From BPGX01 sp037447455 (lineage in GTDB: Bacteria > Bacteroidota > Bacteroidia > B-17B0 > Aurantibacillaceae): DNA of 64,000 nt. The translations under genes and the position numbers were made by a program. Positions 42,579 to 52,012 of this stretch are shown in pieces. The stretch lies in NCBI GenBank assembly GCA_037447455.1, contig JBBIGQ010000001.1:248001-312000 (forward strand). The letters run 5' to 3'. Below the pieces are notes generated by a model. That model saw nothing but the letters and a program-made list of their open reading frames with translations, ran no database searches and was not told where the DNA came from. Each line of letters starts with the position of its first letter. The first letter of the stretch is position 1.

Positions 42579-43163
42579 ATGCTTGGTCTGAAACTACATA
42601 CCGATCCAAGATGGATCAACATAGCAGAAAAAAATATCAGAGAAATTTTAATTGACCACGCGTATTGCGAACAAAAAGCAGCTAGTCATGCCATCTCTCT
42701 TATGGTAAATTTTCCTGAATACCCCGAACTTGTTGAAACAATGGTAAAACTAGCTCAGGAAGAACTTGCACATTTTGAAATGGTTATCCAAAAATTGAAA
42801 GAAAAAAATCTCCACTTCGGGAACGAAAGAAAAGATCCTTATGTCAACGACTTATATCAGTTTATCAGAAAAGGCGGCAGGAGAGAACACATCTTGATAG
42901 ATAAATTACTTTTTGCGGCCATGATAGAAGCAAGAAGCTGTGAACGCTTTAAATTACTAAGCGAACACATCCAGGACATAGATTTGAAAAATTTTTACAA
43001 AGAACTTATGATCAGTGAAGCAAGACATTATACAACTTTTATTCAACTGGCTAAAAAACTGTGCGGACATATTGAAAACATTGATGCAAGATGGCAAGAA
43101 TGGTTAAACTACGAAGCTAGCATTATAAAAAATTATGGCACAAAAGAATGGATACATGGATAA
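42579..43163 (+). CDS. miaE: tRNA hydroxylase MiaE
   Basis: Non-haem diiron monooxygenase that hydroxylates the isopentenyl side chain of (methylthio)isopentenyl-adenosine at tRNA position 37. The 194-residue protein begins MLGLKLHTDPRWINIAEKN, with iron ligands in DHAYCEQKAASHAIS (first ExxH), QEELAHFEM (second), EARSCERF and SEARHYTTF, the ferritin-like pattern of MiaE. The chosen start follows the promoter that overlaps the earlier ATG. The stop is 5 bases before the mutS start used here. It needs miaB/miaA products made elsewhere. Confidence 0.88.
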   Translation: MLGLKLHTDPRWINIAEKNIREILIDHAYCEQKAASHAISLMVNFPEYPELVETMVKLAQEELAHFEMVIQKLKEKNLHFGNERKDPYVNDLYQFIRKGGRREHILIDKLLFAAMIEARSCERFKLLSEHIQDIDLKNFYKELMISEARHYTTFIQLAKKLCGHIENIDARWQEWLNYEASIIKNYGTKEWIHG

Positions 43164-43167
43164 ACTA

Positions 43168-45810
43168 ATGTCAAAAAAATCTGTTGAACATAAAAACGGG
43201 AAACTCAATAAAGAAACACCGTTGATGCGGCAATACAAGAGTATTAAAGAACAATATCCCGACGCCATATTGCTTTTCAGAGTAGGCGACTTCTATGAAA
43301 CATTTGGTGAAGATGCCAAAATCACCTCCAAAGTACTGGGCATTACACTTACCAAAAGAGCCAACGGCTCAGCAGCAGAAGTAGATCTCGCCGGTTTCCC
43401 GTTTCACGCACTAGACAACTATCTGCCTAAACTTGTAAAAGCCGGCTATAGAGTAGCTATTTGTGATCAATTAGAAGACCCAAAGTTTGCCAAAACAATT
43501 GTCAAAAGAGGTATCACCGAACTCGTTACACCCGGACTTCATCTGAATGATAAAATTTTAGACCATCAAAAAAACAATTTCATTGCTTCTCTTTTTTATG
43601 ATGTAGATAAAAATTATGGAGGACTAGCTTTATTAGACATCTCTACCGGAGAATTCTTAGTAACAGAAGGTAACTGGCAACATTTAGAAAACACCCTCCA
43701 AAATCTCCAGCCCGGTGAAATTCTTTTTACAAAAACAAAAAAGGATTGGATAGAGCAAGAACTTCATCATCAATTTTATGTTTTCTATCTGGACGAATGG
43801 CATTTCAATTTTCAAAATGGTTATCATTATCTTATTCATCACTTTAACACCAATTCTCTCAAAGGATTTGGAATAGAAGAAATGCACGCTGCCATTACCG
43901 CCTGTGCCGGTTTATTACATTATCTTAAAGAAACAAAACATCATCAGATTCAACACATCACAACCATCAAACGCATCACGGCCTCTGAATACATGTGGCT
44001 GGATAAATTTACTATCCGCAACTTAGAACTATTTCGTCCCAATCATGAAAATGGTAAAGCTCTGATAGATGTATTAGACAATACTCAAAATCCTATGGGC
44101 GCCCGAATGCTTCGACAGTGGTTAGCCATGCCTCTGAAAAATATAGCCGGCATTCAACAACGATTAAATATTGTAGAATACTTCACACAAAACACTGAAC
44201 TCCTTCACCAAATACAATCTCTGCTAAAACTTACCGGCGATATAGAACGAATCATCGCACGAGCTGTTACAAAAAGAATTTCACCAAGAGAAGTCAATGT
44301 GCTTAAAAACGCTTTGAACTATACACAACAACTTCAACAACTTTTAATATCCACACAACATACTACTCTGCTTAATTTATCTGAACAAATAAACCCTTGT
44401 GAACTACTAAAAGAAAAAATTCATCACTATCTCGAAGAAGATGCCCCCTCCCAAATCGGGAAAGGCAACACCATAAAACCCAACGTGCATCCTGAATTAG
44501 ATGAATTAAGACACATTGCATACTCCGGCAAAGATTATCTCATTCAGATTCAACAACGGGAAATTCAGCGCACCAATATCCCTTCTCTTAAAATTGCTTA
44601 CAACAATGTCTTTGGTTACTATCTGGAAGTTACCAATGCTCATAAAAATAAAGTGCCTTCCGACTGGATTAGAAAGCAAACACTTACCAATGCAGAACGA
44701 TACATTACGCCTGAATTGAAAGTGTACGAAGAAAAAATATTAGGAGCAGAAGAAAAAATAGTGTCTCTGGAAAATCAACTTTTTGAGGAGCTTTTAGAAA
44801 GCATTAACCAATACACTACTCCTATTCTGCATAACTCAAAAATTCTAGCTCAATTAGATGTACTCACTAATTTTGCAAAACTGTCTATTCAAAACAATTA
44901 TACCAAACCTATTGTAAACGAATCCCTGAATCTTTTTATTAAAGAAGGCCGGCATCCGGTCATAGAACAACAATTACCACCTCACGAATCCTACATTTCC
45001 AACACCATTTTTCTTTCACCAGACGATTGTCAGATCATGATGATTACCGGACCTAATATGAGTGGAAAATCCGCCTTACTTCGTCAAACGGCCTTGATTG
45101 CCATCATGACTCAAATCGGCTGCTTTGTGCCGGCTGAACACGCTGAAATAGGAGTACTTGATAAAATCTTTACCCGCGTGGGCGCCACAGATAACATCTC
45201 TTCCGGAGAATCTACCTTTATGGTCGAAATGAATGAAACGGCCAATATTCTAAACAACCTCTCCGACAGAAGTTTAGTTTTACTGGATGAAATAGGAAGA
45301 GGAACCGCCACTTACGATGGAATATCCATTGCTTGGGCTATTGCAGAATATCTACACGAACACCCTTACCGTCCCAAAACACTTTTTGCGACACACTACC
45401 ACGAATTAAACGACATGTCCGAACGTTTTAATAGAATAAAAAACTTCAACGTGTCCGTCAAAGAAATAGATGATAAAATTATCTTTTTAAGAAAACTCAA
45501 AGAAGGTGGAAGCGAACACAGCTTTGGCATTCACGTGGCTAAACTAGCAGGCATGCCACAAACAGTGATTCAACGCGCAGAAGAAGTACTTAAAATTCTT
45601 GAACAACAACATCAAATGAATCCATCTGAAACACAAACAATGCAAAAATCCAGTTCGCAAAAACAGATTCAATTAAGTTTGTTTCATTTAGAAGACGATC
45701 GTTTAAATAAAATTCAAACACTGCTGCAATCCATTAACATTCACGCTATCACACCTATTGAAGCTTTACTTAAATTGAATGAAATTCAAAAAATTTTATC
45801 TGAAAAATAA
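43168..45810 (+). CDS. mutS: DNA mismatch repair protein MutS
   Basis: Recognises base mismatches and small loops and recruits MutL. The ~880-residue protein has the mismatch-binding Phe-X-Glu in FRVGDFYETFGEDAKI, the connector and lever regions, ATPase Walker A MITGPNMSGKSALLRQTALIA, Walker B LVLLDEIGRGTATYDGISIAWA, and the helix-turn-helix ending with LFATHYHEL. The Walker A has S-A where most MutS have A-S/T, still a proper P-loop (GxxxxGKS). Upstream in-frame starts (43135, 43156) overlap miaE; ATG 43168 follows its stop. Forms an operon with miaE and probably the next three genes. Confidence 0.96.
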   Translation: MSKKSVEHKNGKLNKETPLMRQYKSIKEQYPDAILLFRVGDFYETFGEDAKITSKVLGITLTKRANGSAAEVDLAGFPFHALDNYLPKLVKAGYRVAICDQLEDPKFAKTIVKRGITELVTPGLHLNDKILDHQKNNFIASLFYDVDKNYGGLALLDISTGEFLVTEGNWQHLENTLQNLQPGEILFTKTKKDWIEQELHHQFYVFYLDEWHFNFQNGYHYLIHHFNTNSLKGFGIEEMHAAITACAGLLHYLKETKHHQIQHITTIKRITASEYMWLDKFTIRNLELFRPNHENGKALIDVLDNTQNPMGARMLRQWLAMPLKNIAGIQQRLNIVEYFTQNTELLHQIQSLLKLTGDIERIIARAVTKRISPREVNVLKNALNYTQQLQQLLISTQHTTLLNLSEQINPCELLKEKIHHYLEEDAPSQIGKGNTIKPNVHPELDELRHIAYSGKDYLIQIQQREIQRTNIPSLKIAYNNVFGYYLEVTNAHKNKVPSDWIRKQTLTNAERYITPELKVYEEKILGAEEKIVSLENQLFEELLESINQYTTPILHNSKILAQLDVLTNFAKLSIQNNYTKPIVNESLNLFIKEGRHPVIEQQLPPHESYISNTIFLSPDDCQIMMITGPNMSGKSALLRQTALIAIMTQIGCFVPAEHAEIGVLDKIFTRVGATDNISSGESTFMVEMNETANILNNLSDRSLVLLDEIGRGTATYDGISIAWAIAEYLHEHPYRPKTLFATHYHELNDMSERFNRIKNFNVSVKEIDDKIIFLRKLKEGGSEHSFGIHVAKLAGMPQTVIQRAEEVLKILEQQHQMNPSETQTMQKSSSQKQIQLSLFHLEDDRLNKIQTLLQSINIHAITPIEALLKLNEIQKILSEK

Positions 45811-45814
45811 TACT

Positions 45815-46468
45815 ATGACCTTTAAAAATCAATTAAAAAACTACCTCCAAAAAATACCTGCCTTTATTTCCGGAATGCTGGTTGGTAGTATTCTTACCGG
45901 CGCTTTTTTTTTACTTAAAATCAATGAATACATCCTTCAGATAAAAGATACTCTTTACCCAAAAGTAACTATTGTAAACAAGAAAAATGAAAATGACTTA
46001 AAGAACAATAAACCAAAAATCTATAAAAAAACCACATCTGATCAGATAGATAAAAAAAATACAGATGCAGGCAATACTAATTTAGAACTTGTTTCTGAAC
46101 AAACAGAAACCGGCACTGCAATCGTTGAAGAGAAAATCATTTCACAAAAAGAAATAAAAATCATTCATCTTGAAAATACTTCTTCTGACACCCTATTACA
46201 TTCAATTGCCAATATTCCTACATATACTCATGAAAGCACAATAAAAATTGTATTTAAAAAAACTCCCTTCAATAATAAAGGTTATTACTTTGAAAACAAT
46301 CAACTCATTCTTTATGGGCTTGAAGACATACCTTATATTAACTTATATGAATACAAAGGAGAACTTTACTTGAAATATGACAAACTGGTCTTTCAACTTC
46401 CCTACTCTAACGATTTCCAAAGTTTAATAAAAGTAGAAGACGATTACTTACTAGCCAAAATGAATTAG
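45815..46468 (+). CDS. Single-pass membrane protein of unknown function
   Basis: A 217-residue protein with one N-terminal membrane anchor (IPAFISGMLVGSILTGAFFLLKI), a lysine- and glutamate-rich linker (residues ~50-120), and a C-terminal domain of about 80 residues with alternating strands (STIKIVFKKTPFNNKGYYFENN, IPYINLYEYKGELYLKYDKLVFQLPY). No catalytic motif is visible. It lies 4 bases after mutS, and dapF begins on the base after its stop, so it is co-translated with housekeeping genes. The folded part probably faces the periplasm. Annotated as unknown. Confidence 0.65.
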   Translation: MTFKNQLKNYLQKIPAFISGMLVGSILTGAFFLLKINEYILQIKDTLYPKVTIVNKKNENDLKNNKPKIYKKTTSDQIDKKNTDAGNTNLELVSEQTETGTAIVEEKIISQKEIKIIHLENTSSDTLLHSIANIPTYTHESTIKIVFKKTPFNNKGYYFENNQLILYGLEDIPYINLYEYKGELYLKYDKLVFQLPYSNDFQSLIKVEDDYLLAKMN

Positions 46469-47272
46469 ATGATTATACCATTCTTTAAATACCAGGGCGC
46501 CGGCAACGATTTTATAATAATAGACAATCGTTCAAAAGAATTTCAGTTGAATACTATACACATTCAGAAGTTATGCAACCGTCATTTTGGAATAGGTGCC
46601 GATGGATTGATGTTATTAGAAAAAAGCCATACGGCCGACTTTAAAATGGTATATTTCAACTCTGATGGAAAGGAAAGCACTATGTGTGGTAATGGTGGAC
46701 GCTGTATAGTAGCGTTTGCAAAACAATTAAACATTATTCAACAACACGCCACTTTTGAAGCCATTGACGGGATGCATTACGCCGAAATTCTGGAAAACAA
46801 CAAGATACGACTTCAAATACAGAATGTTTCTAAAATAGAAGGAGAAAAAGAAAACTACACGTTGAATACCGGCTCACCTCATTATGTAAAAATTGTAGAT
46901 AACCTAAATACAATAAACGTTATTGAGGAAGGAAGAAAAATCAGGTACAGTGATAAATTCAAACAGCAAGGCATCAACGTCAATTTTATGCAGATAGTGA
47001 ACAATACCTCTATTGCCGTTCGAACCTATGAAAGAGGGGTTGAAAACGAAACATTAGCTTGTGGTACCGGCGTTACCGCCTGTGCTATCGTTTTGGAGCA
47101 CATTCGTAACGAACATCTAAATAAAATAACCGTTCATACATTGGGAGGGGAATTACTGGTAGAATATACCAGACAAAACAATACATTTAAAGACATTTTC
47201 CTGACCGGAAATGCTGATTTTGTCTTTAAAGGTGAAATAGACATTAAATTCAATCACCATGAAAACATTTAA
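46469..47272 (+). CDS. dapF: Diaminopimelate epimerase
   Basis: Converts L,L- to meso-diaminopimelate in lysine and peptidoglycan synthesis, without a cofactor. The 267-residue protein has FFKYQGAGNDFIIIDNR, the first catalytic cysteine in ESTMCGNGGRCIVAFA, and the second in ENETLACGTGVTACAIVL, the paired cysteine signature. GADGLMLLEKS is also characteristic. It follows the unknown membrane protein with no gap and overlaps ispH by 14 bases. Confidence 0.95.
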   Translation: MIIPFFKYQGAGNDFIIIDNRSKEFQLNTIHIQKLCNRHFGIGADGLMLLEKSHTADFKMVYFNSDGKESTMCGNGGRCIVAFAKQLNIIQQHATFEAIDGMHYAEILENNKIRLQIQNVSKIEGEKENYTLNTGSPHYVKIVDNLNTINVIEEGRKIRYSDKFKQQGINVNFMQIVNNTSIAVRTYERGVENETLACGTGVTACAIVLEHIRNEHLNKITVHTLGGELLVEYTRQNNTFKDIFLTGNADFVFKGEIDIKFNHHENI

Positions 47273-48473
47273 TATTCCTGAATTTTACAGAAGCAAATTG
47301 ATACAAAAAATAAAAGAATACAGAAAACAACAAGACCCAAAACGAAGAGATTTTTCTCCGACCATCTTAAACTATAAAAAAATAAAATATTACATCCCCA
47401 GACATTTTGGTTTTTGTTATGGTGTTGAAAACGCTATTGAAATTGCCTTTCGTGCCATCGCTGAAAATCCGGGCAAAAGAATTTTTTTACTAAGTCAGAT
47501 GATACATAACCCTGAAGTCAACAGGGATTTACAAGTGAGAGGCATTCAATTTTTACAAGACACGTATGGGAATGTTTTGATTGATTTCAATGAACTAAAA
47601 AACGGTGATATTCTTATAATCCCCGCTTTCGGTGCCCCCATAGAAATTCTTGAAAAAATAAAACAATCAAACATTCAGGTATACTATTATGATACTACTT
47701 GTCCATTTGTAGAACGTGTCTGGAAAAAAGCCGAACAAATCGGAAAACAAAATTACACTATTATTATTCATGGTAAGTACAAGCACGAAGAAACAAGAGC
47801 AACCTTTTCACGAAGTAAACAGTTTAACCATTCTGTGATTATCAGAGATCTTGAAGAAGCAAAAGTATTAGAACCTTTTATTTTAGAACAAAAATCACAG
47901 GAAGAATTTGAATACGTATTCAACAACAAATTTTCAGAAGGATTGAATATTCGTCAGCATTTTCAAAGAATAGGTGTTATTAACCAAACCACCATGCTGG
48001 CCACAGAAACAGAAGAAATAAGCCATTATTTGAAACAGGTCATGATAAAAAAATATGGTCCGGAAGATATAAAACAACATTTTGCCGATACCCACGATAC
48101 CCTTTGTTACGCTACAAATGAAAATCAGACCTCTACACTTCATCTTCTGTCCACAGATGCAGATTTAGCCATTGTCGTTGGTGGTTACAACAGCAGCAAC
48201 ACATCCCATCTGGTAGAACTTTTGCAGAAAAAATTTCCAACCTACTTTATCGCATCCGCCGATGACGTCTTATCCATTCAGAACATTCGTCATTTTAATT
48301 TGTCTGAAAAAAAGATTACAGAATCGTCCGATTTTTTACCGATGAAAGAAGAAATCAAGGTAATACTAACGGGCGGGGCTTCCTGTCCCGATGCACTGTT
48401 GGAGCAGGTAATCCATAAAATAAATACGCTGATGAATATTCAACATAAAGAAACATTATACTTGTTTGGTTAA
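47259..48473 (+). CDS. ispH: 4-hydroxy-3-methylbut-2-enyl diphosphate reductase
   Basis: Last enzyme of the non-mevalonate isoprenoid route, an iron-sulfur protein that makes isopentenyl and dimethylallyl diphosphate. At 404 residues it is the long Bacteroidota/cyanobacteria-like form rather than the ~310-residue E. coli form. Three cluster cysteines are visible: HFGFCYGVENAIEIA, DTTCPFVERVWKKAE and GGASCPDALLEQV. VVGGYNSSNTSHL is the substrate-binding serine/asparagine block. Its start lies within dapF (14-base overlap), suggesting coupled translation. Confidence 0.93.
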   Translation: MKTFNIPEFYRSKLIQKIKEYRKQQDPKRRDFSPTILNYKKIKYYIPRHFGFCYGVENAIEIAFRAIAENPGKRIFLLSQMIHNPEVNRDLQVRGIQFLQDTYGNVLIDFNELKNGDILIIPAFGAPIEILEKIKQSNIQVYYYDTTCPFVERVWKKAEQIGKQNYTIIIHGKYKHEETRATFSRSKQFNHSVIIRDLEEAKVLEPFILEQKSQEEFEYVFNNKFSEGLNIRQHFQRIGVINQTTMLATETEEISHYLKQVMIKKYGPEDIKQHFADTHDTLCYATNENQTSTLHLLSTDADLAIVVGGYNSSNTSHLVELLQKKFPTYFIASADDVLSIQNIRHFNLSEKKITESSDFLPMKEEIKVILTGGASCPDALLEQVIHKINTLMNIQHKETLYLFG

Positions 48474-48554
48474 AAACCATCAATGTTTTATAATTTCCAA
48501 ATTCCTTTTACTACTATCATTTAATTCTTTATTTTTAGCGTGATTTTTTTCGCT

Positions 48555-48675
48555 ATGAACATAGACACCTATTCATCTCCAGACATAGAAAGCATTGAAT
48601 ATCGGCTACTATAATATTGCCGGAAAAACTTATCAATACATAAAAAGCAATGAATTTAATAAACCCGGCGAATAA
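48555..48675 (+). pseudogene. Possible remnant of a small KTSC-domain-type gene
   Basis: An ATG at 48555 opens a 19-residue frame with SSPDIESIEYR, which resembles the SSxxIxSIxYD start of KTSC proteins. After a stop at 48612, another frame continues with NIAGKTYQYIKS and ends at 48675, like the GxxYQY part of the same family. The two pieces are in different frames and the middle is short, so this would be a decayed gene. The match is short; chance is quite possible. Confidence 0.28.
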
Positions 48676-48684
48676 ATAACCCCC

Positions 48685-49500
48685 ATGAAAACTATTCTCT
48701 TAGATAGCATACACGCAGTCCTTGAAGCAGGAAAAATTATCAACGAAATTTATCAAACGCCTTTTGATGTCAATACTAAATCTGATAACACACCAGTAAC
48801 TATAGCCGATACTCTATCCAGTAAAAAAATAATCCATACTTTAGCTCAGCACAATATACCTGTTATCAGTGAAGAAGAAAATAATTATACTCAAGATGAA
48901 CTAGCAGATATGAATACGTTTTTTGTTGTGGACCCGTTAGATGGCACAAGAGAATTTATTAAAAAAAACGGAGAATTTACTGTAAATATCGCCTTAATTG
49001 AAAATAAAGAACCGGTATTAGGAGTGGTTTATGCGCCGGTTATTAATGTGCTTTATTTTGGAATGAAACATTTTGGTTCGTACAAAATTGAAGATAACAA
49101 CTTGAAAAAAATAATCTTACATCCTGAATATACGCTGAATGATATTTTAGAACTTGCCGACAAATTGCCGATGTTTAATTTGCCTAATGTATATACTATT
49201 ATTACAAGCCGGTCGCACTTAGATGATAAAACTATTGAATATATTGATAAACAAAGAATAGAACGCGGAATCATAGAATATATCAGAATGGGAAGCAGTT
49301 TAAAAATGTGCGTGTTGGCAGAAGGAAAAGCCCATGAATACCCAAGGTTTGGAAGAACAATGGAATGGGATACTGCAGCATCACACATTATATTAAAGGA
49401 AGCCGGTGGCAACATTCTGGATTCAAGATATATGCAACCACTGGAATATCATAAGAAAAATTTTGAAAACCCAGATTTTATCGCTTATGCCGTATATTAA
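48685..49500 (+). CDS. cysQ: 3'(2'),5'-bisphosphate nucleotidase
   Basis: Mg-dependent phosphatase that recycles phosphoadenosine phosphate from sulfate assimilation and lipid/CoA metabolism. The 271-residue protein has metal-binding glutamates in PVISEEENNY, the signature VVDPLDGTREFIKKNGEFTVN (the GTREFI variant is typical of CysQ, unlike the GTTNF of the IMPase at 8.2 kb), and the C-terminal MEWDTAASHIILKEAGG. VVYAPVINVLYFG is also CysQ-like. It leads a plus-strand group with dut 12 bases downstream. Confidence 0.9.
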   Translation: MKTILLDSIHAVLEAGKIINEIYQTPFDVNTKSDNTPVTIADTLSSKKIIHTLAQHNIPVISEEENNYTQDELADMNTFFVVDPLDGTREFIKKNGEFTVNIALIENKEPVLGVVYAPVINVLYFGMKHFGSYKIEDNNLKKIILHPEYTLNDILELADKLPMFNLPNVYTIITSRSHLDDKTIEYIDKQRIERGIIEYIRMGSSLKMCVLAEGKAHEYPRFGRTMEWDTAASHIILKEAGGNILDSRYMQPLEYHKKNFENPDFIAYAVY

Positions 49501-49512
49501 AACAACCACTCT

Positions 49513-49953
49513 ATGGTAACTGTTGAAATTGTCAATAAAAGTAAACATCCATTGCCAAAGTATCAGACAGAATTATCTGCAGGGATGGATTTAATAGCGA
49601 ATTTAGAACACCCCGTTACACTCCAACCATTTGAACGAGTTTTGATTCCAACGGGTTTATATATCGCCTTACCAAAAGGAATGGAAGCACAGATAAGACC
49701 CAGAAGCGGGTTGGCTTTAAAACACGGTGTTACGGTACTCAACTCTCCGGGAACAATTGACGCCGATTACAGAGGTGAAATTAAAGTGCTGTTGATTAAT
49801 GTATCGTATGAACCTTTTATTATCAAAGACGGCGAACGAATTGCTCAAATGATTATTGCTTCACATTCTACTGTAAACTGGACACCCGTTGAAGTACTTG
49901 ATGAAACAGCAAGAGGCGAAGGTGGTTTTGGCTCTACAGGCATAACCATCTAA
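49513..49953 (+). CDS. dut: dUTP diphosphatase
   Basis: Hydrolyses dUTP to dUMP, keeping uracil out of DNA and feeding thymidylate synthesis. The 146-residue trimeric-type protein has the motifs SAGMDLIANL, RPRSGLALKHGVTVLNSPGTIDADY (in two blocks), GEIKVLLIN, GERIAQMII and the C-terminal ARGEGGFGSTG flexible arm. The gene lies between cysQ and the OstA-like gene. Confidence 0.96.
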   Translation: MVTVEIVNKSKHPLPKYQTELSAGMDLIANLEHPVTLQPFERVLIPTGLYIALPKGMEAQIRPRSGLALKHGVTVLNSPGTIDADYRGEIKVLLINVSYEPFIIKDGERIAQMIIASHSTVNWTPVEVLDETARGEGGFGSTGITI

Positions 49954-49976
49954 CAGAACGTATAAATTTGTATGTG

Positions 49977-51488
49977 ATGCCAAAGAACTATTTAATCCCA
50001 TTATCCGTTTTATTTTATACTATTTATTCGTTTGCTCAAAACACTTCTCTTCCCAAAAGCACAGCCATAAAACAAATTGAAATAGTAAATGCCAATCTGC
50101 TGAAATACAATAAAACAATAGACGCCAACCGTCTGATTGGAAATGTGATTTGTCGTCATGAAAACACCTTATTTTATTGCGACAGCGCCTATCTTTTCCC
50201 TAATCAGTCCTTACAGGCTTTTGGAAACATTCGTATTGTCTCCGATAGTTTATGGATCACCGCACAAACATTATTTTATGATGCTTCCACCCGATTGGCC
50301 TCTTTAGAAAAAAATGTACAATGCAAAGATAATCAAATCACACTCACCACCAATCTTTTACAATATCAAACCAATACACACATAGCATATTACCCCAACA
50401 AAGCACACATCATTCGCAACGACCATCAACTTACCAGCAATCAAGGATACTATTATTCTGACACCAAAACACTGGCATTTAAAGAAAACGTTATACTCAT
50501 AAATCCTGAATACAAAATTCAGACCGATACCATGTTTTATTACACTACTACGGATATTGTTCATTTTAGTGCCCCCACGCTTCTTACGATAGATAGGGAT
50601 TATTTGTATTGTGAAAAGGGATGGTACGATACCAAAAATAAACAGGCCTTTTTTTCTAAAAACCCGATGCTGTTTTCTGACAATAAAAAACTTTATGCCG
50701 ATAGTTTGTTCTTTGATGAAACTAAAAATGAAGGATTGGCATTTAAAAACATTCGCTTAATTGATACCACACATAAAACAATAATCACCGGTCAATGGGC
50801 ACAATATAACAGAACGACTGAAAAAGCATTAATTACACAACAGCCCGTTCTCAAAAAAATTTACGAACAAAAAGATACTATTTTCTTAAAGTCAGATACA
50901 CTCTATTATGAAAAAATAGATTCTAACATTTATGCCAAAGGTATTCAAAACAGTAAATTATATCATGCACAATTTCAGTCCATTGCAGAACATATTTTAT
51001 ATCCTCAAAAAGATTCAACAATTTATTTAGTGGGCACTCCAAAATTTTGGTTTGATAAAAATCAGGCCAACTGCAAACATGCCCGGTTATTTTTGAAAAA
51101 TAACACGATACACAAAATAGAATTAGACACCAATGTACTCATCATGCAGGAAGCCGACACTATTTATCACAACAAGTACCATCAGATAGCTGGCAGAAAA
51201 ATGATAATAGAATTTTTTAACGACAGCATAAAAAAAATATATGTAGATGGCAATGCACAAGTATATTACTTTACTAAAAATGAAGAAAACAAATGGACCG
51301 GTTTAAACAAAACCAGATGTAGTAAAATTCGCATTGATTTCATTAAAAATGAACTTAAAAAAATTGTATTCATCGACCATCCGGAAAGTATTTTAATTCC
51401 AATAAAAAAAATACACCCAGAAAAAGAAAAATTGCCTGAATTTGATTGGCAACCACAACTTCGGCCTTACCGAAAATTATTTTTTTAA
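49977..51488 (+). CDS. OstA/LptA-like lipopolysaccharide transport protein
   Basis: A 503-residue exported protein with signal peptide (LIPLSVLFYTIYSFAQ) and an OstA-like domain: DANRLIGNVICRHENTLFYCDSAYL and QAFGNIRIVSDSLWITAQTLFYD are typical first repeats of the beta-jellyroll that binds lipopolysaccharide in LptA/LptD. Several more repeats follow across ~400 residues (YYYSDTKTLAFKENVILIN, FYTTTDIVHFSAPT-like stretches). This OstA-like family is common in Bacteroidota and is thought to work in lipopolysaccharide transport across the periplasm, though its own role is untested. ATG 49977 is preferred to the TTG at 49968. The stop overlaps the next gene (TAATG). Confidence 0.82.
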   Translation: MPKNYLIPLSVLFYTIYSFAQNTSLPKSTAIKQIEIVNANLLKYNKTIDANRLIGNVICRHENTLFYCDSAYLFPNQSLQAFGNIRIVSDSLWITAQTLFYDASTRLASLEKNVQCKDNQITLTTNLLQYQTNTHIAYYPNKAHIIRNDHQLTSNQGYYYSDTKTLAFKENVILINPEYKIQTDTMFYYTTTDIVHFSAPTLLTIDRDYLYCEKGWYDTKNKQAFFSKNPMLFSDNKKLYADSLFFDETKNEGLAFKNIRLIDTTHKTIITGQWAQYNRTTEKALITQQPVLKKIYEQKDTIFLKSDTLYYEKIDSNIYAKGIQNSKLYHAQFQSIAEHILYPQKDSTIYLVGTPKFWFDKNQANCKHARLFLKNNTIHKIELDTNVLIMQEADTIYHNKYHQIAGRKMIIEFFNDSIKKIYVDGNAQVYYFTKNEENKWTGLNKTRCSKIRIDFIKNELKKIVFIDHPESILIPIKKIHPEKEKLPEFDWQPQLRPYRKLFF

Positions 51489-51925
51489 TGTTGATATACC
51501 CAAACTATACATTCAAAACCAGAAAAAACAAGAACTCTGAGACCACAGAAATATGGGACGAAGTAAGAAGGCAATGGGTATTACTCACTCCGGAAGAATT
51601 TGTTCGGCAGCACTTTATACACTATTTAATTCATGAAAAAAACTATCCGATAGAAACCATAATCGTAGAAAAAGAAATACAGGTTTTTGAAATGAAAAAA
51701 CGATTTGATGTCGCTGTCATCCATAAGACACAAGAATTTATTTTGGTGGCAGAATGCAAAGCACCTTCTGTTCAACTCAACTCATCTGTAATAGAACAGG
51801 TGCTTACTTACAACCTTCGTCTCAATGCTCAATGTTTTGTCATCACCAATGGCTTGCAGCAATTTGTTTTTGAAAAACAAAACAATCAATGGATAAAACT
51901 GCCGGATATAAAAAAGTATACATAA
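51488..51925 (+). CDS. HsdR_N-like nuclease-fold protein
   Basis: A 145-residue stand-alone protein similar to the N-terminal domain of type I restriction endonuclease subunit R. It has a PD-(D/E)xK-type core: RFDVAVIHKTQEFILVAECKAP, with the conserved D in KRFDVAVI and E-C-K in AECKAP, plus RQHFIHYLIHEKNYP upstream. No helicase or methylase/specificity genes are near, so it is not part of a restriction operon. This single-domain form is widespread in Bacteroidota and may process DNA by itself; function unknown. Its ATG overlaps the OstA-like stop by one base. Confidence 0.83.
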   Translation: MLIYPNYTFKTRKNKNSETTEIWDEVRRQWVLLTPEEFVRQHFIHYLIHEKNYPIETIIVEKEIQVFEMKKRFDVAVIHKTQEFILVAECKAPSVQLNSSVIEQVLTYNLRLNAQCFVITNGLQQFVFEKQNNQWIKLPDIKKYT

Positions 51926-52012
51926 CTTACACGACTTTTTACACGGATTGAATTCAACTGTTCTTTCACAATTCGCTTGTTCAACCCACTCTTTTCAAAA
52001 CAAAATGTGATT

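Noticed and set aside
51488..51925. Type I restriction system
   Set aside because: Only a domain like the HsdR N-terminus is present; no helicase, methylase or specificity gene is adjacent.
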